64,000 nt of DNA from Methylopila sp. M107 (GCF_000384475.1 NZ_ARWB01000001.1:1716176-1780175), one strand, 5' to 3'. Shown: positions 6,898 to 15,596, counted from the stretch's first letter. Notes: generated by a model from the sequence alone, not told the origin. Translations and numbers: made by a program.

Positions 6898-8463
6898 TTA
6901 GACGAGCACGCCCTTGCGGGTCAGCGGGAAGTCGCCCGCCGTCGCGCGCGGACGGGTGTCCACCGCGAAGTACTTGATGTTCGACCAGCCGTTCTTGACC
7001 GTGGCCTCGCCCTCGGAGTTCTGCCAGCAGCCGAGCTCCTGCTCCTCGTAGAGGAACACCAGCCACGAGCCATGCTTGATGCATACCGGGCGGCCGGTGT
7101 TGCTGGCCTCGCCCGAGCGACCGTCGACCGGACGAAGGTTCTGGGCCTGCGACAGAAGCTCGACCTCACCCACCTTGTAGACCGTGAAGGCGGCGCCGCA
7201 CTTGCCGGCGGCCGGCGCGGCGAGCGCGTTCGCCATCGGGGCCCGCAGCAGATAGGCCGGGCGTCGGTCGGCGTCGCCGGTGTACTGCGTCAGGCGCTCC
7301 ATCGCGAAACCGTAGATGAAGCCGTCGTCCCCGAGGCCGCAGGCGATCGGGCAACGCGCCGCGATCGTGTCGGAGATCGCCGACTGATAGACAGTCGCGC
7401 CCGCATCCGGCGACCAGAAGAACTCGGGGTAGTACTGGTAAGGCTTGCCCTGCGTCCGCAGGAAGCCGAACACGGTCTCCCCGCCCGGCACGGTCGCGAG
7501 CGAGGGCTCCGACAGATATTTCGGCGTACCGGGGCCGTCGCCGGTGCATCGGGCGAACGCAGCGCCCAGCGCGAAGTCCGGATAGTCGCCCCGGATGGGG
7601 TCCGGAACCCTGAGAACGGCCTTGTAGTTGCCCGAAAGGCCGGTCACCCACTTGCCGCTCGCCGTCGAGACGATGTGCTGGCACATGCCGACGCTGGCGA
7701 GTCCGGTCTGGGCCATGAGGGCGGTCTCCCAGGCGACCTGCGTGCCGCCGGGATTGTAGGTGACCTCGCGCCAGCCGGACGGCACGACGGTGAGGCCGAG
7801 GATCACGTCCTTCGTGGTCACGCCCGCGGCCGTGGCGTTGGCCCCCATGGTGATGGTGAACTTGTCCCCAGTGGAGACGTTCGCGCCCCTGTCGCCCGTG
7901 ATGTTGGCGAAGGAGACGCCCCCGATGCCGGTGTTGTCGCTGTCGTCGAGAAATTTGGAAATGTTGACCTTGTCCCCGGTCGGCCCCCCGCTGCCTTTCA
8001 GGCCGTGCTCCGGCCAGTTGATCGTCATGACGTTCGAGTTCTGCGTGACCGAGACGGAGACGCGCTTGACCTCGAACCGCTTGATCGCCTTTCCGAACAG
8101 GCGATAGGTCGCATCGACGCCGTCCTCCAGGTCGTTGTCGCCCTTGATCAGGACGAACATGCGGTTCTCCCGCACGATGTTCCAGTGGCAGGCGTAGGTC
8201 GGCAGATAGGGAAGCTTCTGCGGGTCGGTCTCGGTCGGCCCGTTGCTTTCGAGGAACGGCCCTTCCCAGTTCAGGCCGCCGTCCGACGTATAGGTGTGGT
8301 AGAGCCGCGCGTTCTCGGACGACGGCCCGTGGTTGTAGAACACGCCGAACTTGTCGCGCCAGGAATAGCCGCCGCCCTGGAACATGATGCTGTTCGAGTT
8401 CGTGCGCGGCAGCGCGCCGATCTTGTAGTTCACGAGGCCGACGGGAAGATTCTGGACTGTCAT
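6898..8463 (-). CDS. Phage tail-spike/sialidase-like protein, orphan
   Basis: This 521-residue protein resembles BNR/sialidase-type beta-propeller proteins found in phage tails. The N-terminal part has propeller-like strands (SWRDKFGVFYNHGP, YHTYTSDGGLNWEGPF with the SxDGGxxW Asp-box). Residues about 145-230 hold an inserted domain (VMTINWPEHGLKGSGGPTGDK, then TGDKFTITMGANATAAGV) of the HGL-x-GDxV kind common in phage virion proteins. The propeller then resumes (FFWSPDAGATVYQ). There is no signal peptide and no neighbouring tail genes. I chose ATG 8461-8463 because the upstream in-frame codons lack similarity. A host-recognition spike, glycan-binding protein or morphogenesis remnant is inferred. 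Confidence 0.6.
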   Translation of the reverse strand: MTVQNLPVGLVNYKIGALPRTNSNSIMFQGGGYSWRDKFGVFYNHGPSSENARLYHTYTSDGGLNWEGPFLESNGPTETDPQKLPYLPTYACHWNIVRENRMFVLIKGDNDLEDGVDATYRLFGKAIKRFEVKRVSVSVTQNSNVMTINWPEHGLKGSGGPTGDKVNISKFLDDSDNTGIGGVSFANITGDRGANVSTGDKFTITMGANATAAGVTTKDVILGLTVVPSGWREVTYNPGGTQVAWETALMAQTGLASVGMCQHIVSTASGKWVTGLSGNYKAVLRVPDPIRGDYPDFALGAAFARCTGDGPGTPKYLSEPSLATVPGGETVFGFLRTQGKPYQYYPEFFWSPDAGATVYQSAISDTIAARCPIACGLGDDGFIYGFAMERLTQYTGDADRRPAYLLRAPMANALAAPAAGKCGAAFTVYKVGEVELLSQAQNLRPVDGRSGEASNTGRPVCIKHGSWLVFLYEEQELGCWQNSEGEATVKNGWSNIKYFAVDTRPRATAGDFPLTRKGVLV

Positions 8464-8652
8464 GTCGATTTCTCTCGAATTGGCCGCAAGGGACGCAGAC
8501 GAGCGCGACCATTGCCCCGCTGGGCGCGTGGTCTCGTCAGTCCTTGCGGCTCGGATGCTTTGAGGGGCTGGGCGCGGTGGAGCGTCCCGCAAAACCCTCC
8601 TTGATCGAGGGTTTGGCGCGAGGCTCGCGGCTCTGTTGTTCGAAGGGTCTCC

Positions 8653-8705
8653 CTGTCAGGTCGTGCGGATCAGCGTCAGGGCATATTTACCCATCCGCCT
8701 GACAG
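8653..8705. repeat. Two-level inverted repeat upstream of the tail-spike-like gene
   Basis: CTGTCAGG (8653-8660) matches CCTGACAG (8698-8705) as a perfect inverted repeat, and inside it CGGAT (8666-8670) faces ATCCG (8693-8697). It lies about 190 nt upstream of the tail-spike-like gene and next to an AT-rich tract. It could be an operator or an RNA structure. Confidence 0.45.
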
Positions 8706-8838
8706 AGTCAAGATATTTTTCCTATTTACCGGCTTTTTGTCATGTCGCTGGATCTGGGCGATGGCCGAGAGAGGGGCGCAGCGACGGGCAGGATGCGAGC
8801 GCGCCGGCGCCGTAAGGAGCGAACGCGTCAAGCGCACC

Positions 8839-8949
8839 CGTCATCCCGGCCGTCAGGGCCGGGATCCAGATCCATCGCCGTTTTCGGTATGTCTTCAGAC
8901 GCCTGCGTTTCTGGATTCCGGCCTTGCGCCGCGCTCCGGCCGAAGTGAC
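8839..8949. repeat. REP-type palindromic repeat (copy C)
   Basis: It opens cgtcatcccggccgtcaggg, identical over its first 20 bases to copy B, and closes ccgaagtgacg (8939-8949). The interior between the two palindromes differs from copy B, so the ends are conserved and the spacer varies. Confidence 0.8.
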
Positions 8950-9011
8950 GTCGCTGTTCTGTCTGGTCCGGCCCTGAAACGCTTTCGCGGGAATCTGATC
9001 CGATTAAAACT

Positions 9012-9102
9012 GTCATGCCCGGCGGAGCCGGGCATCCACGACTTACTGAAATCGTAGATCTCTGCGATCAAGTCGTGGATACCCGGCTTCGCCGGGCATG
9101 AC
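9012..9102. repeat. REP-type repeat forming one long hairpin (copy D)
   Basis: gtcatgcccggcggagccgg opens the unit and ccgggcatgac closes it. The arms extend inward as matching ATCCACGACTT and AAGTCGTGGAT, giving a near-complete inverted repeat of about 33 nt per arm. It is the most complete copy in the window. Confidence 0.82.
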
Positions 9103-9135
9103 GGTCGAAATGACTTTGCCTGAACTGCGAATGAG

Positions 9136-10623
9136 CTAGTAATCGAGCCGGCGCACCAGCCGGCGCAGCGCAGGTCGGTCCCAATAGCGCCGCCCCGCCC
9201 GCTCGGCCACGTCGCGGAGCCCGTCGACGAAATCGTCGAAGCTCGCCGCGAGCCAATGGACGTGCGCGTTCCTGGGCGAACCCCAGGGCTCGTCATCGTG
9301 CAGCCAGCAGAACGCAGCGCCATGGTCCTCAGCGCGGAGCGAGAGCAGGATCTCCATGCCGCCGGGATCGCAGCCGATGGCGAGGAAGCCGGGGGGAAAA
9401 CGATCGCCGAACATCTCGCCGCCCGACACGGCCTCGACATGGGCCCAGTCGTGGAGCCGGTCGAGAAACGTCATGGCCCCGGTCGACGAGGCGCCGGTGA
9501 GCGGGACCGAATAGGCGAACATGTTCGGATAGATCCGGCCGCCATTGAAGGTTTTCAGGAAGGCGCGGTAGTCCGCCGGCAGTGTCTCGCCAGACGCCGC
9601 CTCCCAGTTTTCGATGGCGGCGGTGGGATCGGCGACGCTCTCCCAGTCGGCCTCCAGCGGACGGATGAGGAAACCTTCGTCGTCTTCGTCACGTTTACGG
9701 TCGGCGCCGCGGCGCGTCGCCGGACGGACCGTCCGTTCGCCCGCCCGCGCGATCGCGGCGAGCCCGACGAGCAGCATGTCAGGCGAGAGGTAGGCCGTTC
9801 CGAGCAGCGGCATGTCGCGGAGCGGCGCGACGACCGGCGCGCCGTCGCTCCGCGCGCCCGGTCGCGAGATCGCCTCGAACGCGCCCCGGACCGTCTCGAC
9901 CAGCGGATCGCTCGCGCCTGCGGGGACCGCGACAAGAGGCTCCAACGCGCGCCCGACCGCGGCGCGCTGGACGATCCATTCGGACGTTCGCCGCTCCTCC
10001 GGTCCGGCGGCGTCGAGATGCGCGACGAAGGCTTCGAGGGCGGTCGACGCCTCGCCCCGTGTCGGTGAAGGGAGCTCGAGCCGCGCCATGATCGCGAGCG
10101 CCTGCCGCAGCAGAACAGCACGCGCCGTCTCCCGCTCCGGCGACGGAAAGAGCTCTCCGGCCTCGAACGCGACCGCGTAAAGCGCCCGTCGGTCGAGGAG
10201 CGCGAGCAGCGGCTCCGACGGCTGGCGCCGGATCAGCGCGGCGGCGAGCCGGTCGCCGCCCGCCGCGGCGCGATAGATGGCGTCGAGCGCCTGCCTGGCG
10301 TCGTCGAGGATCTGGGCGAGCGGCGCCGGATCGGGCGCGATCGTCGGCGGTCGGATCGACGACGAGATCGTGACCCGGGTGGCGGGCTCCGGCGGCCGGT
10401 GCGGCCCATCCGGCCCGTCGGCCCCGCCCGTGGGCCATAGAGAGGCCGCTGCGCCCTCCGCTGCATTCCGAGGGGTTTGCGGCGTCGATGGCGTCGGCCG
10501 GTGCGGCCGGGCGTCCGGCCCGCTGGCCGCATCGGCCGGCCGCGCCGGTCCGGGCGCGTTGGCGATCCGGAACGCGGCGATCAGCGCGGCGACGTTCGAG
10601 ACGTCCAGAGCCGGGATCGACAT
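9136..10623 (-). CDS. Large protein with C-terminal SUKH (SMI1/KNR4) domain
   Basis: This is a 495-residue protein. Residues about 335-470 form a SUKH domain (IENWEAASGETLPADYRAFL, KTFNGGRIYPNMF, PPGFLAIGCDPGGMEILLSL, AFCWLHDDEPWG), a fold best known in immunity proteins against contact-dependent and polymorphic toxins. The first about 100 residues are Pro/Ala-rich and disordered. The middle (100-320) is helical and unrecognised. Most SUKH immunity proteins are 130-200 residues, so this is a long fusion. No toxin gene is adjacent. I chose the ATG at 10621-10623 over an in-frame GTG three codons upstream. Confidence 0.65.
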   Translation of the reverse strand: MSIPALDVSNVAALIAAFRIANAPGPARPADAASGPDARPHRPTPSTPQTPRNAAEGAAASLWPTGGADGPDGPHRPPEPATRVTISSSIRPPTIAPDPAPLAQILDDARQALDAIYRAAAGGDRLAAALIRRQPSEPLLALLDRRALYAVAFEAGELFPSPERETARAVLLRQALAIMARLELPSPTRGEASTALEAFVAHLDAAGPEERRTSEWIVQRAAVGRALEPLVAVPAGASDPLVETVRGAFEAISRPGARSDGAPVVAPLRDMPLLGTAYLSPDMLLVGLAAIARAGERTVRPATRRGADRKRDEDDEGFLIRPLEADWESVADPTAAIENWEAASGETLPADYRAFLKTFNGGRIYPNMFAYSVPLTGASSTGAMTFLDRLHDWAHVEAVSGGEMFGDRFPPGFLAIGCDPGGMEILLSLRAEDHGAAFCWLHDDEPWGSPRNAHVHWLAASFDDFVDGLRDVAERAGRRYWDRPALRRLVRRLDY

Positions 10624-10898
10624 GGCGCCCACTCTGCGCTCGCCGCGTTAATCCGGGGTTCCGGGCGGCCGCGCAATTCGCCGGGATTTTCCGACCGGGA
10701 GTTTGGCGGAAGGCTCCATTCGTTCTACATTCGTTTCGCTCATCGCCGCCAAAAGCGACGGTCAAGCGATTCTCGATTTGGGTTTTGCAGGCCTGTGTGA
10801 ATCGGGGGCGGAGGCGAGCGCGATGAAGGTTCGACGACAGCCCCGCCGCCGCCGGTGTTAACGGTTCGGCAACCCTGAAAGACCCACTAAAGCGCCCC

Positions 10899-12389
10899 AT
10901 GCCGCCAGCCAACGCCCTCGCCCCGCGCCTCGTCGAACCGGACGCCGCCTATCGGCAGGCGCCGCATAATATCGAGGCGGAACAGGCGCTTCTGGGCGCC
11001 GTCCTGGTCAACAACGACGCCTTCTGGCGGGTGTCGGACTTCCTGCAGCCGGCGCATTTCTACGAGGGACTGCACGCGCGCATCTACGAGATCGTCGCGA
11101 CGCTGGTCCGCGCCGGCAAGGCCGCGACCCCGGTCACGATCAAGACCTTCCTGCCCGTCGATCTCGACCTCGGCGGGCTGACGATCCCGCAATATCTCGC
11201 CCGCCTCGCGGCGGAAGCCACCACAGTCATCAACGCCGAAGACTACGGCCGCTCGATCTACGACCTGTCGCTCCGCAGGGCCCTGATCGGCATCGGCGAG
11301 GACGTCGTCAACGTCGCCTATGACGCGCCGATCGAGGCGACGCCGCGCGACCAGATCGAGGACGCCGAGAAGAAGCTGTTCGAGCTCGCCGAAACCGGCC
11401 GCTACGACGGCGGATTCCAGACGTTTTCCAATGCGTTGAAGACCGCGGTCGACATGGCGGCCAGCGCCTATAAGCGCGACGGCGGCCTGTCGGGCGTCGC
11501 GACCGGGCTCGAGGATCTCGACCGGCTGATGGGCGGGCTGCAGGCCTCCGACCTCATCATCCTCGCGGGCCGCCCCGGCATGGGCAAGACGTCGCTTGCG
11601 ACCAACATCGCCTACAACATCGCAAAAGCCTATGTCGGCGAAACGCAGGCCGACGGTCGGGTCAAGACGATCAACGGCGGCGTGGTCGGGTTCTTCTCGC
11701 TCGAAATGTCGGCCGAGCAGCTCGCGACCCGCATCATCGCCGAGCAGGCGGAGGTGTCGTCGTCGAAAATCCGGCGCGGCTCGATCACCGAGGCCGAGTT
11801 CTTCAAGCTGACCGAAGCCGTCACCGAGATGCAGCGCGCGCCGCTGTTCATCGACGAGACCGGCGGCCTGTCGATCGCCCAGCTCGCAGCCCGAGCCCGC
11901 CGGCTGAAGCGCTCCAAAGGCCTCGATCTCTTGGTGGTCGACTACCTCCAGCTGCTCTCGGGCTCTTCCAAGAAGGGCGATAACCGCGTCCAGGAAATGA
12001 CCGAGATCACGACCGGGATGAAGGCGCTGGCGAAGGAGCTGGCGGTGCCGATCATCGCGCTGTCGCAGCTGTCGCGCCAGGTCGAGAGCCGCGACGACAA
12101 GCGCCCGCAGCTCTCGGACCTGCGCGAGTCCGGCTCGATCGAGCAGGACGCCGACGTGGTCGTCTTCGTGTTCCGCGAAGAGTATTACGTGAAGAACAAG
12201 GAGCCCCGCCCCGGCACCCCGGAACACCAGCAGTGGCAGACCGACATGGAAAACGTGTACGGCAAGGCCGAGGTGATCATCGGCAAGCAGCGCCATGGTC
12301 CGACCGGGACGGTGATGCTGGCGTTCGAGGCGCAGTTCACCCGCTTCGGAAATCTCGCGCAGGAAGATCATCTGCCGGAGAGGATGTGA
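10899..12389 (+). CDS. dnaB: Replicative DNA helicase DnaB
   Basis: DnaB is the hexameric 5'-3' helicase that unwinds the chromosomal fork and recruits primase. The 496-residue protein has the N-terminal primase-interaction domain (HNIEAEQALLGAVLVNNDAF), the linker, and the RecA-like domain with Walker A GRPGMGKTS near residue 225. Walker B (LDLLVVDYLQLLSG) and the arginine-finger region (LRESGSIEQDADVV) follow. No intein interrupts the usual insertion points. Its last codons overlap the alr GTG start, so the two are co-transcribed. Confidence 0.97.
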   Translation: MPPANALAPRLVEPDAAYRQAPHNIEAEQALLGAVLVNNDAFWRVSDFLQPAHFYEGLHARIYEIVATLVRAGKAATPVTIKTFLPVDLDLGGLTIPQYLARLAAEATTVINAEDYGRSIYDLSLRRALIGIGEDVVNVAYDAPIEATPRDQIEDAEKKLFELAETGRYDGGFQTFSNALKTAVDMAASAYKRDGGLSGVATGLEDLDRLMGGLQASDLIILAGRPGMGKTSLATNIAYNIAKAYVGETQADGRVKTINGGVVGFFSLEMSAEQLATRIIAEQAEVSSSKIRRGSITEAEFFKLTEAVTEMQRAPLFIDETGGLSIAQLAARARRLKRSKGLDLLVVDYLQLLSGSSKKGDNRVQEMTEITTGMKALAKELAVPIIALSQLSRQVESRDDKRPQLSDLRESGSIEQDADVVVFVFREEYYVKNKEPRPGTPEHQQWQTDMENVYGKAEVIIGKQRHGPTGTVMLAFEAQFTRFGNLAQEDHLPERM

Positions 12390-13492
12390 CGGACGACTAC
12401 GCTGGCGGCCGGCTGACGATCGATCTCGGCGCCCTTCAGTCCAATTGGCGGACGCTCTCGGCGATTTCGCCGGCGAGCGAATGCGCGGCCGTCGTCAAGG
12501 CGAACGCCTATGGGATCGGAACGGCGCAGGCGGCGCGCGCGCTGGCCGAAGCCGGAGCGACCACGTTTTTCGTCGCCCACCCGTCCGAAGCGAAGGCCGT
12601 GCGCGAGGCCTCGTCCGACGCCGTGATCTACGTGCTGAACGGCCTTGCTCCCGGCGCTTGCGGCGCCCTCGCGGCGATCCGCGCCCGACCTGTTCTGGGC
12701 TCGCGCGAGGAGATCGACGAGTGGACCGCCTTCGTGAAGGCGACCGGGGCGGACGAGGCGGCGGCGATCCATATCGACACCGGCATGCTGCGGCTCGGGC
12801 TCGGACCCGACGAGGCGCAGGAGTTGCTGCCGAGGGGTCTCGGCTTTCGGCCGTCGCTGCTGATGAGCCATCTCGCCTGCGCCGACGAGCCCGAGCGGCC
12901 CGAGACCGAGGCCCAGCGAGCGGCGTTCGTCGAGCTTCAAAGGCTGCTTCCGGAAACGCCCGCAAGCCTTTCGAATTCAGCCGGAACCCTGCTTCCAAAG
13001 ACGAGCGGCGGAGACCTTGGTTTCGACCTCCGTCGTCCCGGCGTCTCGCTCTACGGCTCGATGCCGGTCGCCGGCCGGCCCTCTCCGCTGAAGCCCGTCG
13101 TGCGGCTCGACGCGCGCGTCATCCAGGTTCGCGAGGCGCCGTCGGGCGCGACGGTCGGCTATGGCGGCGCGGAGCGGCTGAAGCGCCCCACCCGTCTCGC
13201 CATTCTGTCGCTCGGCTATGCCGACGGCGTTTTCCGCGCCGGCGGCTCCGAAGACGGCGCGCCCGGCGCGACGGCGTTCGCGGGCGACGCGCCCTGCCCC
13301 TTCGTCGGCCGGATCTCCATGGACCTGATCGCGGTCGACGTGACTGGCGCCGGCGAGGTGAAGCGCGGCGACTGGGTGGAGATTCTCGGCGACCATGTCG
13401 GCGTCGACGCGCTTGCGGGCGCCTGCGGCACGATCGGTTACGAGGTGCTGACCTCGCTCGGCCGGCGCTTCGCGCGCTCGTATGTCGGATGA
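12386..13492 (+). CDS. alr: Alanine racemase
   Basis: A PLP enzyme that interconverts L- and D-alanine for peptidoglycan. The 368-residue product has the PLP lysine in VVKANAYGIG near residue 37, the barrel motif HIDTGMLRLGL, and a C-terminal beta domain with the catalytic Tyr region VGYGGAERL and FVGRISMDLIAVDVT. The start is GTG at 12386, overlapping the dnaB stop by 4 nt; an ATG at 12384 is in another frame. In relatives radA usually follows, but here a ParDE module intervenes. Confidence 0.95.
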   Translation: MTDDYAGGRLTIDLGALQSNWRTLSAISPASECAAVVKANAYGIGTAQAARALAEAGATTFFVAHPSEAKAVREASSDAVIYVLNGLAPGACGALAAIRARPVLGSREEIDEWTAFVKATGADEAAAIHIDTGMLRLGLGPDEAQELLPRGLGFRPSLLMSHLACADEPERPETEAQRAAFVELQRLLPETPASLSNSAGTLLPKTSGGDLGFDLRRPGVSLYGSMPVAGRPSPLKPVVRLDARVIQVREAPSGATVGYGGAERLKRPTRLAILSLGYADGVFRAGGSEDGAPGATAFAGDAPCPFVGRISMDLIAVDVTGAGEVKRGDWVEILGDHVGVDALAGACGTIGYEVLTSLGRRFARSYVG

Positions 13493-13517
13493 CCGGACGA
13501 ACGCAAAGTGATATCTG

Positions 13518-13534
13518 TTATCAACAGTTGATAA
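13518..13534. promoter_or_regulatory. Perfect palindromic operator of the parDE module
   Basis: TTATCAAC (13518-13525) and GTTGATAA (13527-13534) form a perfect inverted repeat with a 1-nt spacer, 12 nt before the parD start and just before its ribosome binding site. ParD-type antitoxins autorepress by binding such palindromes, so this is very likely the operator. Confidence 0.75.
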
Positions 13535-13545
13535 TGGAGGCCGAC

Positions 13546-13818
13546 ATGCCGTCCAGCTTCGCCCTCGGCGAACACTTCGAAAACTTCATCAAGTCGATGG
13601 TCGCGTCCGGCCGCTATAACAATGCGAGCGAGGTTGTGCGGGACGGCCTGCGGGCGCTCGAGGACCGACAGATAGACCTCGCCAAAAGACGGGCTGAACT
13701 GATCAAGTCGTTCGATGATGCGTTTGAAGATGTTCGACAGAATGGCGGGCTGACGGCCGACGAAGTTCGAGCGCGCCTCTCTGAGCGCGCCGATCAGCTT
13801 TCCAAAGCTGCGTCCTGA
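13546..13818 (+). CDS. parD: ParD-type antitoxin
   Basis: This 90-residue antitoxin has an N-terminal ribbon-helix-helix segment (MPSSFALGEHFENFIKSMV, GRYNNASEVVRDGLRALED), very close to the CC2985/ParD family. A C-terminal toxin-binding helix follows (LIKSFDDAFEDVRQNGG). The start ATG at 13546 is favoured over 13534 because GGAGG (13536-13540) lies five bases before it. It neutralises ParE and represses its own promoter, for which a perfect palindrome lies directly upstream. Confidence 0.92.
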   Translation: MPSSFALGEHFENFIKSMVASGRYNNASEVVRDGLRALEDRQIDLAKRRAELIKSFDDAFEDVRQNGGLTADEVRARLSERADQLSKAAS

Positions 13819-13823
13819 CCAGC

Positions 13824-14114
13824 ATGGCGGTCGTGTTCTCCCAGCGCTCGCGGTGGGATCTGCTAGAGATTCTCGAGTTTCACACTGCTCGAAATCCTCG
13901 CTACGCCAAGGAACTGACGGATCGACTGATCGACGTCGCGCTTTCGCTTGGCGAGCACCCGCAGAGAGGATCGCAGTCTCGTCACCGGGAGCACCGGCGG
14001 GTGTTCGAGAGCGGGCACGCCATCGTCTACGACGAGAACGGCGGCGACTTCGTCGTTCTGCGCATTCTGCATGGAGCGCGTGACATCGAAGCTTTGCTTT
14101 CGGACGAAAATTGA
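13824..14114 (+). CDS. parE: ParE/RelE-family toxin
   Basis: A 96-residue toxin of the RelE/ParE superfamily with segments WDLLEILEFHTARNPRYAKE, SLGEHPQRGSQSRH, HRRVFESGHAIVY and FVVLRILHGARDIEALL. Known ParE proteins poison DNA gyrase; RelE members cut mRNA, and the activity here is not decided. It is full length with the conserved RILHGARD end, so it is probably active. It starts 5 nt after parD, and its TGA overlaps the radA ATG by one base. Confidence 0.92.
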   Translation: MAVVFSQRSRWDLLEILEFHTARNPRYAKELTDRLIDVALSLGEHPQRGSQSRHREHRRVFESGHAIVYDENGGDFVVLRILHGARDIEALLSDEN

Positions 14115-15511
14115 TGGCTCGCCCAAAACCCTCCTTCGTCTGCCAGGCCTGCGGGGCTGTCTCTTCGCGCTGGCAGGGCAAGTGCGAGGCGTGCGGCGCC
14201 TGGAACTCGATCGTCGAGGAGGCGGCGTCCGCCCCGCTGCCGGGCTCCGCCGCGCGGGCGCTGGGGCGTGGTCGGGTCGTGGTGCTGGAAGGCCTCTCCG
14301 GCGAAACGGACGAGGCCCCTCGCCTGCCGTCAGGAATCGCGGAGCTCGACCGGGTGACGGGCGGAGGCTTCGTGTTCGGCTCGGCCCTGTTGCTCGCAGG
14401 CGATCCCGGCATCGGCAAGTCCACGCTGCTGATCCAGGCCTGCGCGGCGCTCGCGCGGAAGGGCGCGCGGGTCGTCTACGTCTCGGGCGAAGAGGCGACG
14501 GCCCAAGTCAGGATGCGCGCGCAGCGGCTCGGCCTTGGCGACGCTCCGGTCGCGCTCGCTGCGGAGACCAATGTCGAGGACATTCTCGCGACGCTCAAAG
14601 AGGGCGTCCCGCCCCGTCTCGTGATCATCGATTCGATCCAGACGCTGTGGACCGGACAGGTCGAATCCGCCCCCGGCACGGTCACGCAGGTCCGCGCGGC
14701 GGCGCAGGCGATGATCCGCTACGCCAAGACCACAGGTGCCTGCGTGGTGCTCGTCGGCCACGTCACCAAGGACGGACAGATCGCGGGCCCCCGCGTCGTC
14801 GAGCACATGGTCGACGCCGTGCTCTCTTTCGAGGGCGATTCGGGCCGGGACTTCCGCATCCTGAGGGCCCAGAAAAACCGCTTCGGCCCGACCGACGAGA
14901 TCGGCGTGTTCGCCATGACGGGGCTCGGGCTGGAGGAGGTGAAGAACCCCTCCGCCCTGTTCCTCGGCGATCGCGAGCCCGACGCGCCGGGCACGGCGGT
15001 GCTCGCGGGGCTGGAGGGGTCGCGGCCGCTGCTGGTCGAGATCCAGGCGCTCGTGGTGCCGTCGACGCTCGGCACGCCGCGCCGGGCCGTGGTTGGCTGG
15101 GAGGGTTCGCGGCTCGCGATGGTGCTCGCCGTGCTGGAGGCGCGCTGCGGCGTGCGGCTCGGGGGGCACGACGTTCATCTTGCGGTGGCGGGAGGTCTGC
15201 GCGTGCAGGAGCCCGCCGCCGATCTCGCGGTCGCGGCGGCGCTGGTGTCCTCGCTCGTCGGCTCGCCGCTGCCCGTCGACGCCGTGTTCTTCGGGGAGAT
15301 CGGGCTGACCGGCGCGGTCCGCGCGGTCGCGCATCCCGGTTCGCGCCTCAGGGAAGCCGCGCGTCTCGGCTTCAAACGCGCGGCGTTGCCGGCGGCGGCC
15401 GAAGAAGCGGCGCGGGAAGCCGGCATGAAGCCGCTCGGCGTCGCCTCGCTGGACGCGCTGGTCGCGCGGCTTGCGGCGGGCGCGGACGAGACCCAGATGA
15501 AAGGCGCGTGA
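14114..15511 (+). CDS. radA: DNA repair protein RadA
   Basis: RadA is a RecA/DnaB-like ATPase that drives branch migration in recombination repair. The 465-residue protein has an N-terminal zinc finger (CQACGAVSSRWQGKCEACGA), Walker A GDPGIGKST, the RadA-specific KNRFGPTDEIGVF motif, and a C-terminal Lon-protease-like domain (LAVAGGLRVQEPAADLAVAA). I chose ATG 14114 over TTG 14111. It follows the parDE insertion directly and precedes cvpA, the usual alphaproteobacterial order. Confidence 0.96.
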   Translation: MARPKPSFVCQACGAVSSRWQGKCEACGAWNSIVEEAASAPLPGSAARALGRGRVVVLEGLSGETDEAPRLPSGIAELDRVTGGGFVFGSALLLAGDPGIGKSTLLIQACAALARKGARVVYVSGEEATAQVRMRAQRLGLGDAPVALAAETNVEDILATLKEGVPPRLVIIDSIQTLWTGQVESAPGTVTQVRAAAQAMIRYAKTTGACVVLVGHVTKDGQIAGPRVVEHMVDAVLSFEGDSGRDFRILRAQKNRFGPTDEIGVFAMTGLGLEEVKNPSALFLGDREPDAPGTAVLAGLEGSRPLLVEIQALVVPSTLGTPRRAVVGWEGSRLAMVLAVLEARCGVRLGGHDVHLAVAGGLRVQEPAADLAVAAALVSSLVGSPLPVDAVFFGEIGLTGAVRAVAHPGSRLREAARLGFKRAALPAAAEEAAREAGMKPLGVASLDALVARLAAGADETQMKGA

Positions 15512-15596
15512 CGCCCGCGGGCTTGCGCTGTATAGAGACCGCGCGGCCCGACAAGGGCCGCATCTGGTTCAAGAGTCCGGTGCGGCCGACGCGTAG

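Larger units (their letters stand above)
8464..9135. other. 672-nt non-coding region: leader, inverted repeat, two REP copies
   Basis: No supported gene lies here. From left to right it contains the leader of the tail-spike-like gene (with an AT-rich tract near 8681-8735), an interrupted inverted repeat (8653-8705), REP copy C (8839-8949) and REP copy D (9012-9102). The next leftward gene ends at 9136. Confidence 0.6.

Noticed and set aside
7072-8604. A 510-codon plus-strand frame opposite the tail-spike-like gene
   Set aside because: The minus-strand product has Asp-box and phage-type insert motifs; the plus frame is low-complexity shadow sequence.
5100-10700. A prophage or integrative element around VapBC, the tail-spike-like gene and the SUKH protein
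   Set aside because: No integrase, terminase, capsid, lysis or att-like direct repeats were seen; these are separate accessory genes.
10887-12371. A 494-codon minus-strand frame opposite dnaB
   Set aside because: dnaB motifs are complete on the plus strand; the minus frame has no domain.
13501-13533. An earlier parD start at ATG 13534
   Set aside because: GGAGG lies between it and the ATG at 13546, and the family starts there; 13534 also falls on the operator palindrome.
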